Positions 11,661-24,009 of a DNA stretch of 64,000 nt are shown piece by piece. The stretch's first letter is position 1; each line of letters opens with the position of its first letter. A model generated the notes under the pieces. That model ran no database searches and was not told where the DNA came from. It saw only the letters and a program-made list of their open reading frames with translations. The position numbers and the translations under genes were made by a program. This DNA is from Aquilaria yunnanensis. Taxonomy: Eukaryota > Streptophyta > Magnoliopsida > Malvales > Thymelaeaceae. The stretch covers positions 74,215,751-74,279,750 of the forward strand of contig CM077596.1 of NCBI GenBank assembly GCA_039654915.1, written 5' to 3'.

Positions 11661-11984
11661 AACTACACGTGGGTGAAGCATTCTAAAATTAGTACTTTGA
11701 ATGGTAATTTGTTGTGGAATAACATGGTTTTGTGAAGAAGTTTGAAATTTATGTTCTAGATTGAAACTTTATATGTATGATTGGGAATTTTTTGTGTCTA
11801 TATGTTTCTGAGTTTTATATATATACTTTTGGGTTTATAAAAAACACAGATATGTCCATATATTTCTGAATTTTATATGTATGCTTTTAGGTTTGTAAAA
11901 AGCATAGATTTATGCCTATGTTTTTAGATTTTTTTGTAAAGAACAAAGATACAACAATTGCACAATCAATGCAGGTAGAAACTA

Positions 11985-12760
11985 CGATGCTATTGCATGA
12001 ATATGGGTTGCTACTATATGAAATTGGTTCATATATGCATGAAACTTCATTCCTATTGTATGAGTTTTGGCTTTCAATAATGTATGAAATTGGAAATCAG
12101 TAGTATAAAACCCCATAGAATATAGTTGAAAGCTTTGAAAGTGTGAACTCTGATGTAGGTTACTGGTCTGCTATTATATGAAACCAGTTGTTTTTATACG
12201 ACACTGAGTCGTTATTGTGTACAACTAAGTTGCTACTGTATGAATTTGGATTCCTATTGTATGAAACTATGTTCCTATTTTATAAATTTTAAGTTTAATA
12301 ATGTATGTAACTGGAAACGAAATATATGAAATTATGAACCATTTACATGGAACTGAGTAATTTTCTTTTTTTCACAACATAGTATGCAATTATAATAATG
12401 AAATGCGATGATAACTTAGCATTTCAGTTGTTGGAAAAATATATTGTATGAAACTAAGTTCATATTATATAAAGTGGGAATTGAGATTCTAATGTATAAA
12501 ACTAGATTTCATGTTATATTAAATTGAAATGTAGGTGTATGAAATTAAATATCTATTGAAGAAAAATGATTTTCTATTGAATTAAATTGAGTTCATATTA
12601 TACAAAAATGAGTTTCTGTGATGCAAAATTAGATCATTCCCATAAAGTCCAGTAAAAACTCTCTCAGCATGATACTGAATTCTTAATGTATTAAATTGGT
12701 AGCCTATTGTATGAAATTGATACCCAAATGTATGAAGCTCTTTGAACATTATTGTTTCCG
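11985..12760. repeat. TTTCATA minisatellite array, inverted copy
   Basis: The unit here reads TATTGTATGAAACTGAGTTC, the reverse complement of the repeat seen at 1-1250 and 62600-62870. Units are about 21-24 bp and strongly diverged. A 63-codon frame at 11912-12103 is a by-product of the repeat, not a gene. Confidence 0.7.
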
Positions 12761-14107
12761 CGAAAAAAATTGAATGAATAATATCATTTTCATTTTATAA
12801 ATACCATATTTATTGTATTATCTTTATTTGTTTCTTTATCTCTTCAAATGAATTCAAATTCAAATCCTTTAATTAAGAATATTAACTTTGATAAACTTAT
12901 TAACCCATACTTACCTAAAAAGTAAAAAATAGTTAATTTTAACGGCTTCTGTTAGTTTGTGTATGTACACTAGGTGAATTTCATCATTTGCCAATTTCTT
13001 CTCCTTATGAAATAAATGGCATCACTTTTTTTATAAAAAAAAATAGACATAATAGGAATGATATATTTGGAGAAAAAAATATGCATAAATTGGGAAGAGT
13101 GATAAATTTATTAAAATAATTTTCTTTTAAAAAAGTGACAGATATTCTTGTGAAGAGAAATTATATAATTTCTTTTTGGATTATTTATAGTTAGATCTGA
13201 ATTCTATTTGATATTATAACTACCTCTTAAAGTTTGAAAATACACATTTCTATCCACTTTTTTTACACTCTAGAAAAACAAAAACTTAAATATTAATTTA
13301 GGTTATATGGTAGTTATCTACTAAAAATCTTTATTCTATTTGGTACTAAATTCATCCTAAGTTATACTCTATTTTAGTTTTTTGACTTAATTTTGATTTG
13401 AATTTATTTATGTTATTATTTTCTAAAAGAATTTAATTTTTTAATTTAAAACTAAAAGGCATAGAGTTTTTAAATATAATTTTGTAAAAATTATCAAATA
13501 ATAACATGAATAAATTCAAGTAAAATTTAGGTAAAAAAACCAAAATAAAACAAATAACTCCAGAAAAATGTAGTATTTTTTTTTTTTTACAGTTAATGGA
13601 CACTTGAAATTACCATTTTTCCTCTATGTAAATGTAAAATAATTATGAAAAAAAAGTAGCAGATCGACTGAAATTGCTGAAAAATGACCATTGAACAATT
13701 TAAATTAGAATTTCAAAAATCTCATCCATATAGTATAAAAAAAATAGGGAGAAGGTGTATATTTTAAACCCAAGGATATAACTGTAATATCAACCAAAAT
13801 TTAAGGGGTAAGGCGTACCAAACTTTCAAAACTTAAAAAGCGAGACATTGATCTGGACTGATGCTGAAACGGGCCTTTCTAGCAAACCATCTTCTGAGAC
13901 CCATAAACAAACATTCTACAGTACTCGATGTCCTTTGTTGGGAAATCATTAAGCAAAGTGAAATTTGATAAAGAAATCAACAAAGAAAATTGTACTCCAT
14001 AAAACTTTCACGTTTCTGGCCAACACCAACAGACCACTAAAACGCTGTCAATTGTGACCAATAAGCCTTCCAATCACAAATTTAAGAATTTTCACGAACT
14101 CCAAAAA
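12761..14107. other. AT-rich intergenic DNA, probable decayed Mutator-like MITE
   Basis: No gene is seen. The segment at about 13215-13275 (TTGATATTATAACTACCTCT) and the reverse complement of about 13740-13795 (TTGATATTACAGTTATATCC) form an approximate inverted repeat of some 50 bp, suggesting a degraded terminal-inverted-repeat element. I could not find a convincing target-site duplication. Several A and T runs are present. Confidence 0.35.
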
Positions 14108-14784
14108 TATGACTGTAAACGAACCGAACGAATACAAACAAACTATATTCGTGTTCGTTCATTTAACTTTTTAACGAACACGAATAATAAACGAATATAA
14201 CTTCTCTATTCGTATTCGTTTGTTTATTAATAAATGAATACGAATACAAACTTGAATAATTCAAATTAATAGCTACCACCAATTTGAATTAGAGTAAGTC
14301 TAATAATGACTAACAAAGTAATAGGTGATAGTGAGAGAGATTATGGGTTAGAGCTATGGTGCACGGATTGGTACCGCAGTAGTTTCACACACTGAGGAAA
14401 ATGACTTATTATGTTTAGGAAAATAATACAATAAATTAATTTTGGTGAGATTGAGCATAATCATGTGTTTGTAGTGTAAGTGGACATTAATAAAAATATA
14501 TTATATATAAAATATATATAATAGTAAATGTAAAACTAATATATAAATAAACAAACAAATAGACGTAAACAAACAAATAAATAAATGAACATAAACGAAC
14601 AATAACTGAATAGTTAGCTAACATAAATGAACGAACAAAACCTTGTTCATGTTCATTCATTTAACTGATCGACCAGAAAAATTTATTTATGTTCATTTGT
14701 TTAATCAAATAAACGAATATAAATGAACTCTTGCTGAACAGTTCACAAACGATTCACTGAACGCTCTATTCATTTATAACTCTA
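14108..14784. mobile_element. hAT-like element of the GAACGAACACGAA family (677 bp)
   Basis: The left end TATGACTGTAAACGAACCGA pairs with the reverse complement of the right end TAGAGTTATAAATGAATAGA. Flanks TCCAAAAA (14100-14107) and TCTAGAAA (14785-14792) agree at six of eight positions. Many AACGAATA and GTTCATTCATTTAAC words sit near both ends. No transposase frame is present. A shorter relative lies at 33372-33718 in opposite orientation. Confidence 0.55.
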
Positions 14785-15689
14785 TCTAGAAATAAACCTT
14801 TATGTTGCCTGTTAGTACTTTTTCTGAATTGATTTGCGGTGCACTGGGCACTTGGGCTACCTATGCAAAATAAGAAGCAAGTTTGAAAATTATATATATA
14901 CACTAGATCACAGTTTAAGATACTGCATAGAAACTGTACTAAGAAGCTGGCCCAAACAAATGAACAGTATTTGACCTTAAATCACAGTTTAAGACACTAC
15001 TAGGAAGCTGACCCAATAAATGAACAGTAATTGGTCCTAAATCACAATTTAAGATACTGTAAATGAACACTACTAGGAAGTTGGCCCAAACAAACAATAA
15101 CTCACCTAGGAAAATAAAAATATTCCAAAATAGGTCCTTAGATATCATGTTTTTCTGTTATGGTCCTCAATTTTTTTTTCTTTTCTATTCTTGGCTAATG
15201 CTTGGAAAATAGGATTGTTCATAGGATGGGTTTGACCAAGTTTCGGCAAAACCTAACCTGTTGCCTGCCTTGACCAGGTGACAAATGTTAGTACCCAACC
15301 CTACACGTATAAGTAAAAACTTGAGTGAAACTCTACCCACATAAATGATGGTTCTAGTCAGTTTGATATGACCAGGTTTAGAAGCCATTGTTTACTATTG
15401 TTTTTCTTTCTTTTTTTGGTTTTGCATATCAAATTTGAGGAAATTTTGTTTAGTTCTCCAAAATTTATCCATATAAAGTACAAAAAGTTTATGATTCTTC
15501 ATTCTTTCCTTTTGAGTCTCAAGGTGGAACTAAATTATTAAACTTACAATTGAACCTTTGAATGGTCTACTTGAATGTTACTCCATAAAATCTGTAGAAA
15601 CAAGAAGTTAATTTTAACAAAAATAAGAATTTTTTTTAAAATTTGATCAAAAAGACCTTCCAGGTACTTGTTTTACCAAATTATTATAT
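14785..15689. other. Intergenic DNA with a short triplicated segment
   Basis: No gene is seen. Between about 14910 and 15090 a unit containing AAATCACAGTTTAAGA, CACTACTAGGAAGCTG and GCCCAAACAAATGAACAGTA appears three times with changes, at a spacing of about 60 bp. Open frames here (up to 69 codons) come from this repeat. Confidence 0.45.
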
Positions 15690-15699
15690 ATGCTAAAGT

Positions 15700-16240
15700 G
15701 GGTAAATTTCACGAATGGTCCCTAACCTTTAGTCATTATTTCATTTTAATCCCTAATTTATTGAATGTTCTATTTTAGTCCTACACATATTAAAAACATT
15801 TCATTTTGGTCCCAATTTGATGAAATTTGTTAACCAAAAGTATTTTTTTTATAACAACTTTTTAAATCATAATTTAAACTAACCAGTAACTGTTTTACAA
15901 TAAATTTAGTCTATATATAATAATTTTTTTACTGTTAATGAAAAATTCAAATCATTTTTTTTTTCTCTGTAAATTGAACTTATTTCATTCAAAAAGGAAA
16001 AACTACTAATTTTAATTGTTTATTTAGTGTAAAAAAAACATTAAACTATTTAAATTTACTAAAAAACAGTTACCAAATATTTAAATTAAAATTTTAAAAA
16101 TTTATGCCAGACAATTATTCTAACTTAATAAATGTTATCTAATAAGAGATAAAAATGAAACAATTTTAATATGTTTGGAATCGAAATAGAATATTCAATA
16201 GGTTAAAGACTAAAAAGTTATGTACTTGTGCAATTTACTC
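15700..16240. mobile_element. Mutator-like MITE (541 bp) with 10 bp target-site duplication
   Basis: The sequence ATGCTAAAGT occurs immediately on both sides (15690-15699 and 16241-16250). The ends are long inverted repeats of about 140 bp. The left begins GGGTAAATTTCACGAATGG and the right, reverse-complemented, begins GAGTAAATTGCACAAGTAC. Both continue into TATTGAATATTCTATTT-like sequence. The interior is AT-rich and non-coding. Confidence 0.85.
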
Positions 16241-16250
16241 ATGCTAAAGT

Positions 16251-17323
16251 TTTAATGCGCATAGCATTGCTCCACCTGGATGGAGCAAAGACATTAACTA
16301 GTCTGATATGGATCAAATTATGAGAACAATAAATTATTAAATAATATTAATGTCAAAAGGATGATATGTTAAGGATTAGAATTTAGAAATTGAGGATTAG
16401 AAGCAACCCAGCATGGGTTAACCAGGTTTTAAAATTGGAACCCTAACCGACGCGCATGTATGACTGAGTTTCACTTTGCACTGCCTGATCTGACCCCAAC
16501 CTGTATAAAACCCATATTGTGATCAATTCGAGATGGTTTTGAGCAATCGGTTTTACAAGTTACCCGGATTGGATAAATATACTTACTGGAGAGGAAGTCT
16601 AATAATTTTGTGTTTGAGCTGGCCTAAGAGAGCTTTTTTGCACTCTTTCTCTGCAGCAAAGAGGCGCCAAAAGCTTGTTCCGCAGAAATCCAAAAGCATA
16701 TCATCGATTCCAATATTTTGACTTATCGAAAGGTTTTTCTATTCATTATAATTTATGCATTCACAATCAATCAATTAATCAACCGAGTCTTAGTGCCTAC
16801 CATCTAGAGTTGGCATGAATGATGTGTCTCCATTCAGCTCAATTAGTAGTAAGGCAAAATCTTTTTACACCTGGTAAGAACAAGTTTTCTCCCCAAGATC
16901 TATTTTATCACTCTTACACACTGAACCATCTATTGGTGTTCTCTGAATATTATGCACGGATCATCTCAAGAGCGTCTGCCCACTTATCCACCATAACATT
17001 CTCCTTTCTATGGATTAATAAAGGATTTGTATGTACCGACTGGATTTCATAAAAAAGGAAAAGCTTCTATAAATCAAGTGCGCCAGTCGACAAGTAATAA
17101 TTTACAAGAAATGAAGCAAACCAGGGAGGGAATACACAAGGAACACAACCAAAGCGGCACAATATTCAAGGTATAACGATTTTTCCAACTTACGGTGGCA
17201 GATTTATGAGCACCAAAAAACATTCTCAGGACAGATGGAAGTCATATTGACACAAATTACCTCACATCTCATGCCCACATCCAACACTTGCATTTCTCCT
17301 CATCCAGATCCACTTGACTCTAC
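16251..17323. other. Intergenic DNA and probable 3' UTR of the glutathione peroxidase gene
   Basis: The part nearest 17323 should be the 3' UTR of the minus-strand peroxidase gene. Two frames of 62 and 77 codons (16533-16721, 16819-17052) do not resemble known proteins. No clear repeat or mobile element was identified. Confidence 0.35.
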
Positions 17324-19389
17324 TCATTCCACCCCCAGCGCTTTCTTAATATCTGACTGTACCCGAAAAATGAAGCAGAGGAGACATCAGTACTCACGCA
17401 GAGCAACTGCTAACTTAAAAACAGATCATGCATCTTAGGATATGTACACGAACTTGGAGAGCAAAGAACATTTTCCTTGCAAAGGAGGACTTGAGTACCT
17501 CTATGGATAGGGGAGCAGTCGAGGGGCTGTAGCGCCCGATTACACGGCCTTCCTTGTCAACTAAAAATTTGGTGAAGTTCCACTTGATCCTAGATCCCAG
17601 GAATCCACCTTTACTTGCTTTCAAAAATTTGTAGACAGGTGCTGTGTCCGGCCCATTGACTCGTACCTGCAATAAGATGGTGAAAGAATCCATTAGTTAA
17701 ACACATGACTTCATTATTTGCACTTTGCACACACTAATTGGGAAGCTGTAGCTAGTAGAGTTGCATATAATGGCTGACATTAAAGCTGTAGAATTTAAGG
17801 AGTCATGAAGGTAGGAAAAATCAGCACGGGAAAACAAAAAACCTAATAGCTTTTTACGGGTTTCAATCATCTAACATCTGAAGAAACTGAATCATCACAG
17901 TGAAACATGCCCTAAAATACCTTTACAAAACGCAACCAATTTGATCTTAAAAAACAGATGGTCCCCTATCAAATGGACATTATTCAGCAGAAGGCTATCA
18001 GTAGACATGCTTCTTTTCAACACCAAGCACAATAGGCTAAGTGAGTCTGTGCTTGTCAAGTGTTGAAGATGCTTCAATTGCTTCTGGAGCAAAATTAGTG
18101 CTTCTCAGGAAATTATGAGAAATAAAAATTGTAGTATAGCAATGCAATGCGACTGATTTAAAGATCTTGAGAACACCATTGCATACCAACTATAGACCAG
18201 TGAATCTTATCTAATATGCCATTCCCCCTCAAGATCTCAATCCAAATTCTGAGCCATAGGCTCATAGCCATCAAGGCTGCATTGCATGATGAAAATGCAT
18301 AGTGACAGGCAAAGATCAAGTGCCACGAAAGCTGCAAAATTTTCAGCCTCAAGGAAATCAGGAACTTCTGTTTCTCAGCTCCAACCCAAAAGAAAAGAAA
18401 ATCCACTATGAACAAGCTTTTCCTTGTTAGAGATTCGATAGGAATGATACTAGATGGCCAAGTTTGAGAAACAAATTTCTCAGAACAAATTAATCACCCT
18501 AACTAAGAACAGCAATCATAGTTACAAAAAATGCTTGGTAACATGGCTTTTTAATTTGAAATGCACATCCCATAATAAAACAAAACCAATCAATTATTTT
18601 TCCAGATCCTATGCCATGGGTGTATACTAATGCATTAAATATTTCACTATGCAATAAAGAAAACTAGAGTAAACAGCAATGCTACCTTCTGGAAAATCGG
18701 ATATTCAGCCTTGTATCTAGTACATGCAAACTCCTGTGCCTCTTGGCTTGTTCCAGGCTCTTGCCTCAAAAACTGATTACACGGAAACGCCAATATTTCC
18801 AGACCTTATTCAAGAGATGAAACACAGAACATCGATTCAGAGAACTCGGCCAAGCTAGCATGGAAGTTTATTCAAGAAAAAAGGAACACAGAACAATCCT
18901 CCAGCACCAGAAATCTCAAAAATTAAATTTCCTCAACTTGGAGCCAGATCAATCACACCAAAAAGCAGACACAAACAGCAACAAAAAACAGTACAGTTAA
19001 AGAGAGCTAACCTTTGTCTTTGTACTTGTTATAAAGATCAGTCAACTGGGTGTAATTTGAATCTGTAAAGCCACTGTTACCAGTTTACCCATACCCACAT
19101 CAGAAACTTCTATATACCAACAAAAAGGGGAGGGGGAGCGGCAGATCAAAGTACCAACCATTTGGAGGCAACATTAACCACCAGAAGAACTTTCCCCTTG
19201 TAGCTGCTGAGGTCCACATCTTGACCCTTGAAATCCTGCATCCGAAATCCAGTAAAAATGACAGATCCACCGTTATGAACTAGTACTCATGAAAGGAAAA
19301 GGGCAGAGCAAGAACTTTTATGAAAAATTTTGAACCTTGACGGTGAATTCATGGATGGATTTCTGAGGAATCGATTCCGAAGCTCCCAT
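17324..19389 (-). CDS. GPX: Glutathione peroxidase, plant cysteine type (6 exons, 170 aa)
   Basis: Exons in order of translation are 19336-19389, 19159-19235, 19012-19073, 18804-18686, 17666-17499 and 17356-17324. All are GT-AG with matching phases. The product is a thioredoxin-fold peroxidase that reduces hydrogen and lipid peroxides, in plants mostly using thioredoxin. NVASKCGFT carries the peroxidatic Cys at 44 where animal enzymes have selenocysteine. The catalytic Gln is Q79 (RQEPG) and the Trp is W133 (IKWNF). The resolving Cys is C92 (EFACTRYK), and C73 lies in FPCNQF. Position 77 is Leu where the family nearly always has Gly (NQFG). There is no transit peptide, so a cytosolic location is likely. 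The last exon codes for only ten residues and was placed by the family C-terminus (DIKKALG). Confidence 0.9.
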
Positions 19390-19502
19390 CTCGGAGGCAA
19401 AAAAGGCTCCCTTGTTTCATCCAAGCTTTTGGTGGTGTGCTAGAATTCTTGTGGTGTCGTCATTCTCTGATATCTATAGTGTCTTTGAGGTTGTAAAATA
19501 AA

Positions 19503-19927
19503 GGGAAAATTACAAAAACTCTCTTATGGTTTAATCTAATCTACACTTTACCTCCTCTATTTTTAAAAACATATAATTTACCCCTTATTTGTTTTATAGT
19601 ATCGACGACAACTTCAAAAATCCTAATTTAAACTATATAATAATAATATTCCAGTAATTTTAAGACTTTTAAAAATGCTAATATGTAATTACAGGAGGGA
19701 AATTATATTTACAGAAAGATAAAACTGATAGTTTAAAATGTCTATTAACTATAAAAAATACTTAAGAGATTAAAATTATTAGAAGATTATTATTTTATAG
19801 TTTAAATATAGTTTCAGAAGTTACTATCAGGTAGTGAAAAAAATATAGGCTAAAGTGTAAATTTCTCAAAATAGAGGGGGTAAAATGTAAGTTAGGGTAT
19901 ACATTGGGAGGTAATTGTAAATTTTCC
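19503..19927. mobile_element. Mutator-like MITE in the GPX promoter (425 bp)
   Basis: A perfect 9 bp duplication, TAAAATAAA, flanks the element (19494-19502 and 19928-19936). The left end is GGGAAAATTACAAAAACTC and the right end, reverse-complemented, is GGAAAATTTACAATTACCTC. The inverted repeats continue for roughly 100 bp (ACTTTACCTCCTCTATTTTT against ATTTTACCCCCTCTATTTTG). The interior is non-coding. The element begins only 114 bp upstream of the GPX start codon, so it sits in the promoter or leader. Confidence 0.9.
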
Positions 19928-19936
19928 TAAAATAAA

Positions 19937-20430
19937 AATACCGCAGTGAAGATATGCTTGTGTCGTCATGTGTGAAATGGAAGAAAGATGCTGGCTTTGC
20001 CTCTTTGGCATGATATAAAAGTCATACGAGTAACAGGACTTATGGATTGTCTCTTTATGGAAGCTTCCCGATAATCACGTAAATCATCAGAGGCAATTTC
20101 CCTTCGTCTTCGTAACTTATCCCTCAGATCGACCTTAAATCCTTAATGTATTAAGTTCAGTTCTAATTACCGCATGGTATTAGAAAACATGGATGGAGAG
20201 TGGAGACGTTGAGACGTTGAATGATCAAGCCCATTATAGCGAAACCTTTACGGATATCAACGAGTCGAATTTAAAAAAGGTAAAATAATTTTCAAACCCT
20301 AATAGCAATATAAAAATTCTACTAAAATCTTTTTTGCAACTCATAATTTGTAAGACCTTTTTTCCCAAATTATCCTGATGTTTAGGCTAGTAGGATCAAG
20401 TATAATCACATAATAGAAAATTAAAATTAA
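19937..20430. other. Intergenic DNA
   Basis: I see no gene, RNA or bounded element in this stretch. It is AT-rich with moderately complex sequence at about 19960-20240, which may be the displaced distal promoter of GPX. Confidence 0.3.
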
Positions 20431-21388
20431 GGGGCAGTTTGGCTATAGCTAACAGAGGAAAGTTAACACGTTTTCTCATTTAAGTGGGGCCTAACCTTAA
20501 GTCAAATGCAAACTAGGCAAAGTTTTCATTTTATTTACAATTTTGGGTCAAAGCACTTGACTCATTGCTGGTTTTGTCTTTCTTATTTGTCCGAAGGAAT
20601 ACATTTGCGTGTTGGCACCGTTGCTGCCCTATTGGAGGTTGGAGCTAGAGGTAAAATGCGGTGAATTGTGCATTCGATGGCTGAGATCATCCCCTCTGTC
20701 TGGTGCATGCTCGTGTATTATATTTGGCGCCCTTGGTAGCTTCCGACGCTGTTAGATCATGGCATTGTTTGGTTAGATGTCCATTATAGAAGTTGGAAGA
20801 TCTAAGCATTCTCACTGCCAGTGGCAGCCCAGGTCTAAATGTGCATTTGAGTACTTAATGGGCCTTTAGCTCGATCATAGCACGGATGCCACCAATCACA
20901 TAGACTGCACGAAGAGCGAACATATCTGGGTGTCATCGACCAATGATGAATTGCTGGTGACTGATCGACTTACACGGGTAAGGAGATTGAGCCAAGCAGG
21001 CTTGCGAAGCGAAAGACATGCGCTGATCGAAAATAACACCAGTCCCAATTCATAGACCCATGAAACGAATGAGAGATGAATCAAAACTAGTTAAGGATGG
21101 GAATGATGGGTAGAAATCTGATACAAACAAGGGATTGACATCGATTTGGGCTGGGAGTAGTCAAGCCGAAGGGAACGCAGCGAATAGTAAAGTTAAAAAC
21201 TGAAGCTGAGGTGGGTGGGGAAACTGAATAAAGGGATTATTCGTTGCCAGCTTGCCAAGGTATGATATTGTAATATGTTAGAAATTGAGGGGTAATTAAG
21301 TCAAATGGAAGGTTGACATGGCCTAGGGAACACATTGGACGAAAAAAATAAGTTAATAGGTGGGAGTTAATTTTATCCAAACAGGCAG
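20431..21388. mobile_element. Candidate PIF/Harbinger-like element (958 bp)
   Basis: The left end GGGGCAGTTTGGCTATA and the reverse complement of the right end CTGCCTGTTTGGATAAA form short imperfect inverted repeats. Both sides carry TAA (20428-20430 and 21389-21391), the 3 bp duplication typical of this superfamily. The inner 20590-21230 is richer in G and C than its surroundings and could be captured DNA. A 62-codon minus-strand frame there is not recognisable. A 3 bp duplication can occur by chance, so this is tentative. Confidence 0.5.
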
Positions 21389-21391
21389 TAA

Positions 21392-23210
21392 AGAAAGTAA
21401 GAAATGTTACCCACAATCATCAGACAATATTTTCTTTAATTCCAAATTGCAGGTCAAGTGATCAGTAAGTGAAAATAATAAAAAGTTGAGGCATTTAAAA
21501 ACATAAGTAACAAAATAACAAATTTGAAGAATAATAAAATATAATAATATAGCTTCCTCCATGGAGTGTAAAAGAGAAACAATGAAATAACATAACCGAA
21601 AACAAAGTAGCCAATGAGATTGAGGTATTGGGTCATGCAACTGTGAATTTTAGAGTTTATTATGTTAGAATTATATTATATATTTAAGTTATATAGGACT
21701 AGGGTTAGGTATGTATATAATATATGTAATATTTCAAATACATAAATATTATATATAACATGCAGGTAGGGAACAGATCATGTTCGGGGAAGGTAGATTC
21801 CTAAACTCATACCCTCTTCATACTCGGACAGGTAAAAAACAAAAATTACTCAAACTCAGCCAAAACTTGTCCAATTGGGGGGGGGGGGGGGGGAACCTAC
21901 ACATTGAGTAGTGTATAGTATGGTACCTGCAGGTAAGGTTGCAAATTGACATCCCTAGAAATCGTCATCATAAAACTTTTTTCTTGTTTACTTCATTTGT
22001 TGGAGCTTTGTTTTTTTGTTTATTTCTTTCTCACATGATTTGATTGAATAAGCCATGAATTAGGCAATACTAGTTATTGGACTAACAAACTTAAGCCATT
22101 CACTTTAACTTAACAAATTTTGGTTAAAATATAAGTATTACCCAATAAAAATCAAGGATGCATGTTCTTTTTTGTTATTTAGATGTAAGACAATAGTTAG
22201 TTAGCTATGAGGTATACAAGTGTAAATGGTTATAAGATATAGGGCTTTTTCACAAGCATCCTGGATGGGTCACTTACGACTTGCGACCTTACTTAAACTA
22301 ATTAAATTTTAATATTAGGCATGACGCAAAGACACCAAATTCAGTTTCCCTTAGCACAAAATGATGATTAAGATAAATTGGGATCTAAGCAATTAGAGAC
22401 ATTAAGTGTCTCATAACATAAATAGACTTTGGCAAGCAAAGGCATGCTAAAAAGTTTGGAACTCCATGCTTAAGGAGTGACTCAAATTGGCCAATAAATA
22501 AAACTCTGATTGCTCATGAAGTCTGTGACTTTCTCACCCTTTACAAGTTTGAAACCAATTTTACTAGAAAATTTACCATCAGTCAAGTTAAACTCACCAT
22601 CAGTCAAATTAGCCAATAATTAGCATATTTATTGTCTCCATATAAAAATGTGACATACCCTGGTAACTAAGCAGTAACTCATGAAGTTGAGGTAATCCTA
22701 AACAACCACTGCATGCATGGGAAAAACACTTTTGATTAATAATTAAGCTCAATTGTAAGCCAGGAGTCCGTCACTAGCAAAGGCATACGAGCACCAATTT
22801 GATATAAACTATTCAACAAAGCAAGAAAAGCTAGCAACTCAATCATCAAGACAAAAGCACAATCACCCATAGTAGCAAAACAAGTGATTAAACAACACTT
22901 TTAAACTCCAATAGTACCTCATAATAAATTCAACTCTAATTACTTGTGAAGTCTGTGACTTTCTCACCCCTCATAAGTTTGAAATCAGTTTTACTATAAA
23001 ACTCACCCTCAATCAAGTTAAAAGCCCCAAGCCATTATATCAAGAGTATCACGTTCAATATTCACAAAAAAAAAAAATGAAAGTTGATATTTAATATTCT
23101 TAAACTAAGAGAATTTTGTAGTTAAAATGGAAGATCAAACATTAAATATATATACTAATTTGTTATTAAATATTAGTGTGTCTAATTTTATTTCATAGTT
23201 GAATAGGCAA
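21392..23210. other. AT-rich intergenic DNA with a direct repeat and a poly-G tract
   Basis: No gene is seen. A run of 17 G lies at 21877-21893. A segment near 21935-21960 (GCAAATTGACATCCCTAG) looks like one end of a hAT-like element, but its partner end was not found. Two related segments of about 95 bp, sharing GAAGTCTGTGACTTTCTCAC, occur at about 22500-22595 and 22930-23022. Their offset is 420 bp. Confidence 0.45.
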
Positions 23211-23214
23211 AAGT

Positions 23215-24009
23215 CTTAAATTTGCTACTAATGTTTAGACCTAAGCTCATATCTGCCACTATAGTTTTTTTTTTTTTTGCCAAACCTCTCATTAATGTTT
23301 CAAAATGGACTCATATTGGTCATTGATTGTTAAAAGTTGCAAGATTTATAATTTTAGGGTGACAATGTAAACATTTAACAAATTTAAAAACTTTAAATAA
23401 TTTGTCCTTTTTTCTTTAAAAGAATCCAATACCTGAGCTGCGATCTCTGACACCTGCAGCCTTGCCAACTAAGCCATTGGCTTCGGCCGCAACGTAATTG
23501 GTGAACCAAGATTGAGGTACATGAACTCGCCCTATAGATGTTCTTGTTAATGGTGACCAAAAAGTTTTGGTTGACCGATCCTTGGCCTTGACCGAATCTG
23601 AGCCCTAAATTTGAACTCGAGTTTAATGGAGGAGCATGAGACTTCTGTACAATAGGAGGAGGTAAACCCCTTTCCCTTGGCCTCACAAAATCGAATGATA
23701 CCATAGAAGTTGATTGAAATTATGCTAGCGATGAAATTCTTGGGAGTCCAGCGTTAGCAGTGGAAGTGTTATAAGTGGTGGGCACGATGAAGGGACTATT
23801 AAAGAAAAATAAATAAATTACTTAAAGTCCTTAAAATTTATTAAAAGTCACATTATTACCATAAAATTTTAAAATTTATGACTTTTAATGGTCAGTGGTT
23901 AATTTGACCATATTTTAAAACATTACTGGGAAATTGAGCCTAAGAAAACTATAGTGGCAAATAAGGTCCCAACCCTAAATATTAGTGATAAATTTGAGAA
24001 TTTTTACCT
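23215..24009. mobile_element. Mutator-like element with about 190 bp inverted repeats and GC-rich cargo
   Basis: The left arm (AGGCAAAAGTCTTAAATTTG, then CACTATAGTTTT and CATTAATGTTTCAAAATGG) pairs with the reverse complement of the right arm (AGGTAAAAATTCTCAAATTT, then CACTATAGTTTT and AATGTTTTAAAATATGG). The arms run roughly 23215-23400 and 23815-24009. A clear target-site duplication was not found. The centre carries a 103-codon minus-strand frame (23393-23704) of coding-like composition that I do not recognise. Captured gene fragments are common in such elements. Confidence 0.6.

Noticed and set aside
12955..13850. Single clean Mutator-like element
   Set aside because: An approximate inverted repeat exists, but ends and target-site duplication could not be fixed. 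It is mentioned only as a decayed candidate.
21935..21960. hAT-like terminus (GCAAATTGACATCCCTAG)
   Set aside because: No matching left end or target-site duplication was found within 2 kb, so an element could not be bounded.
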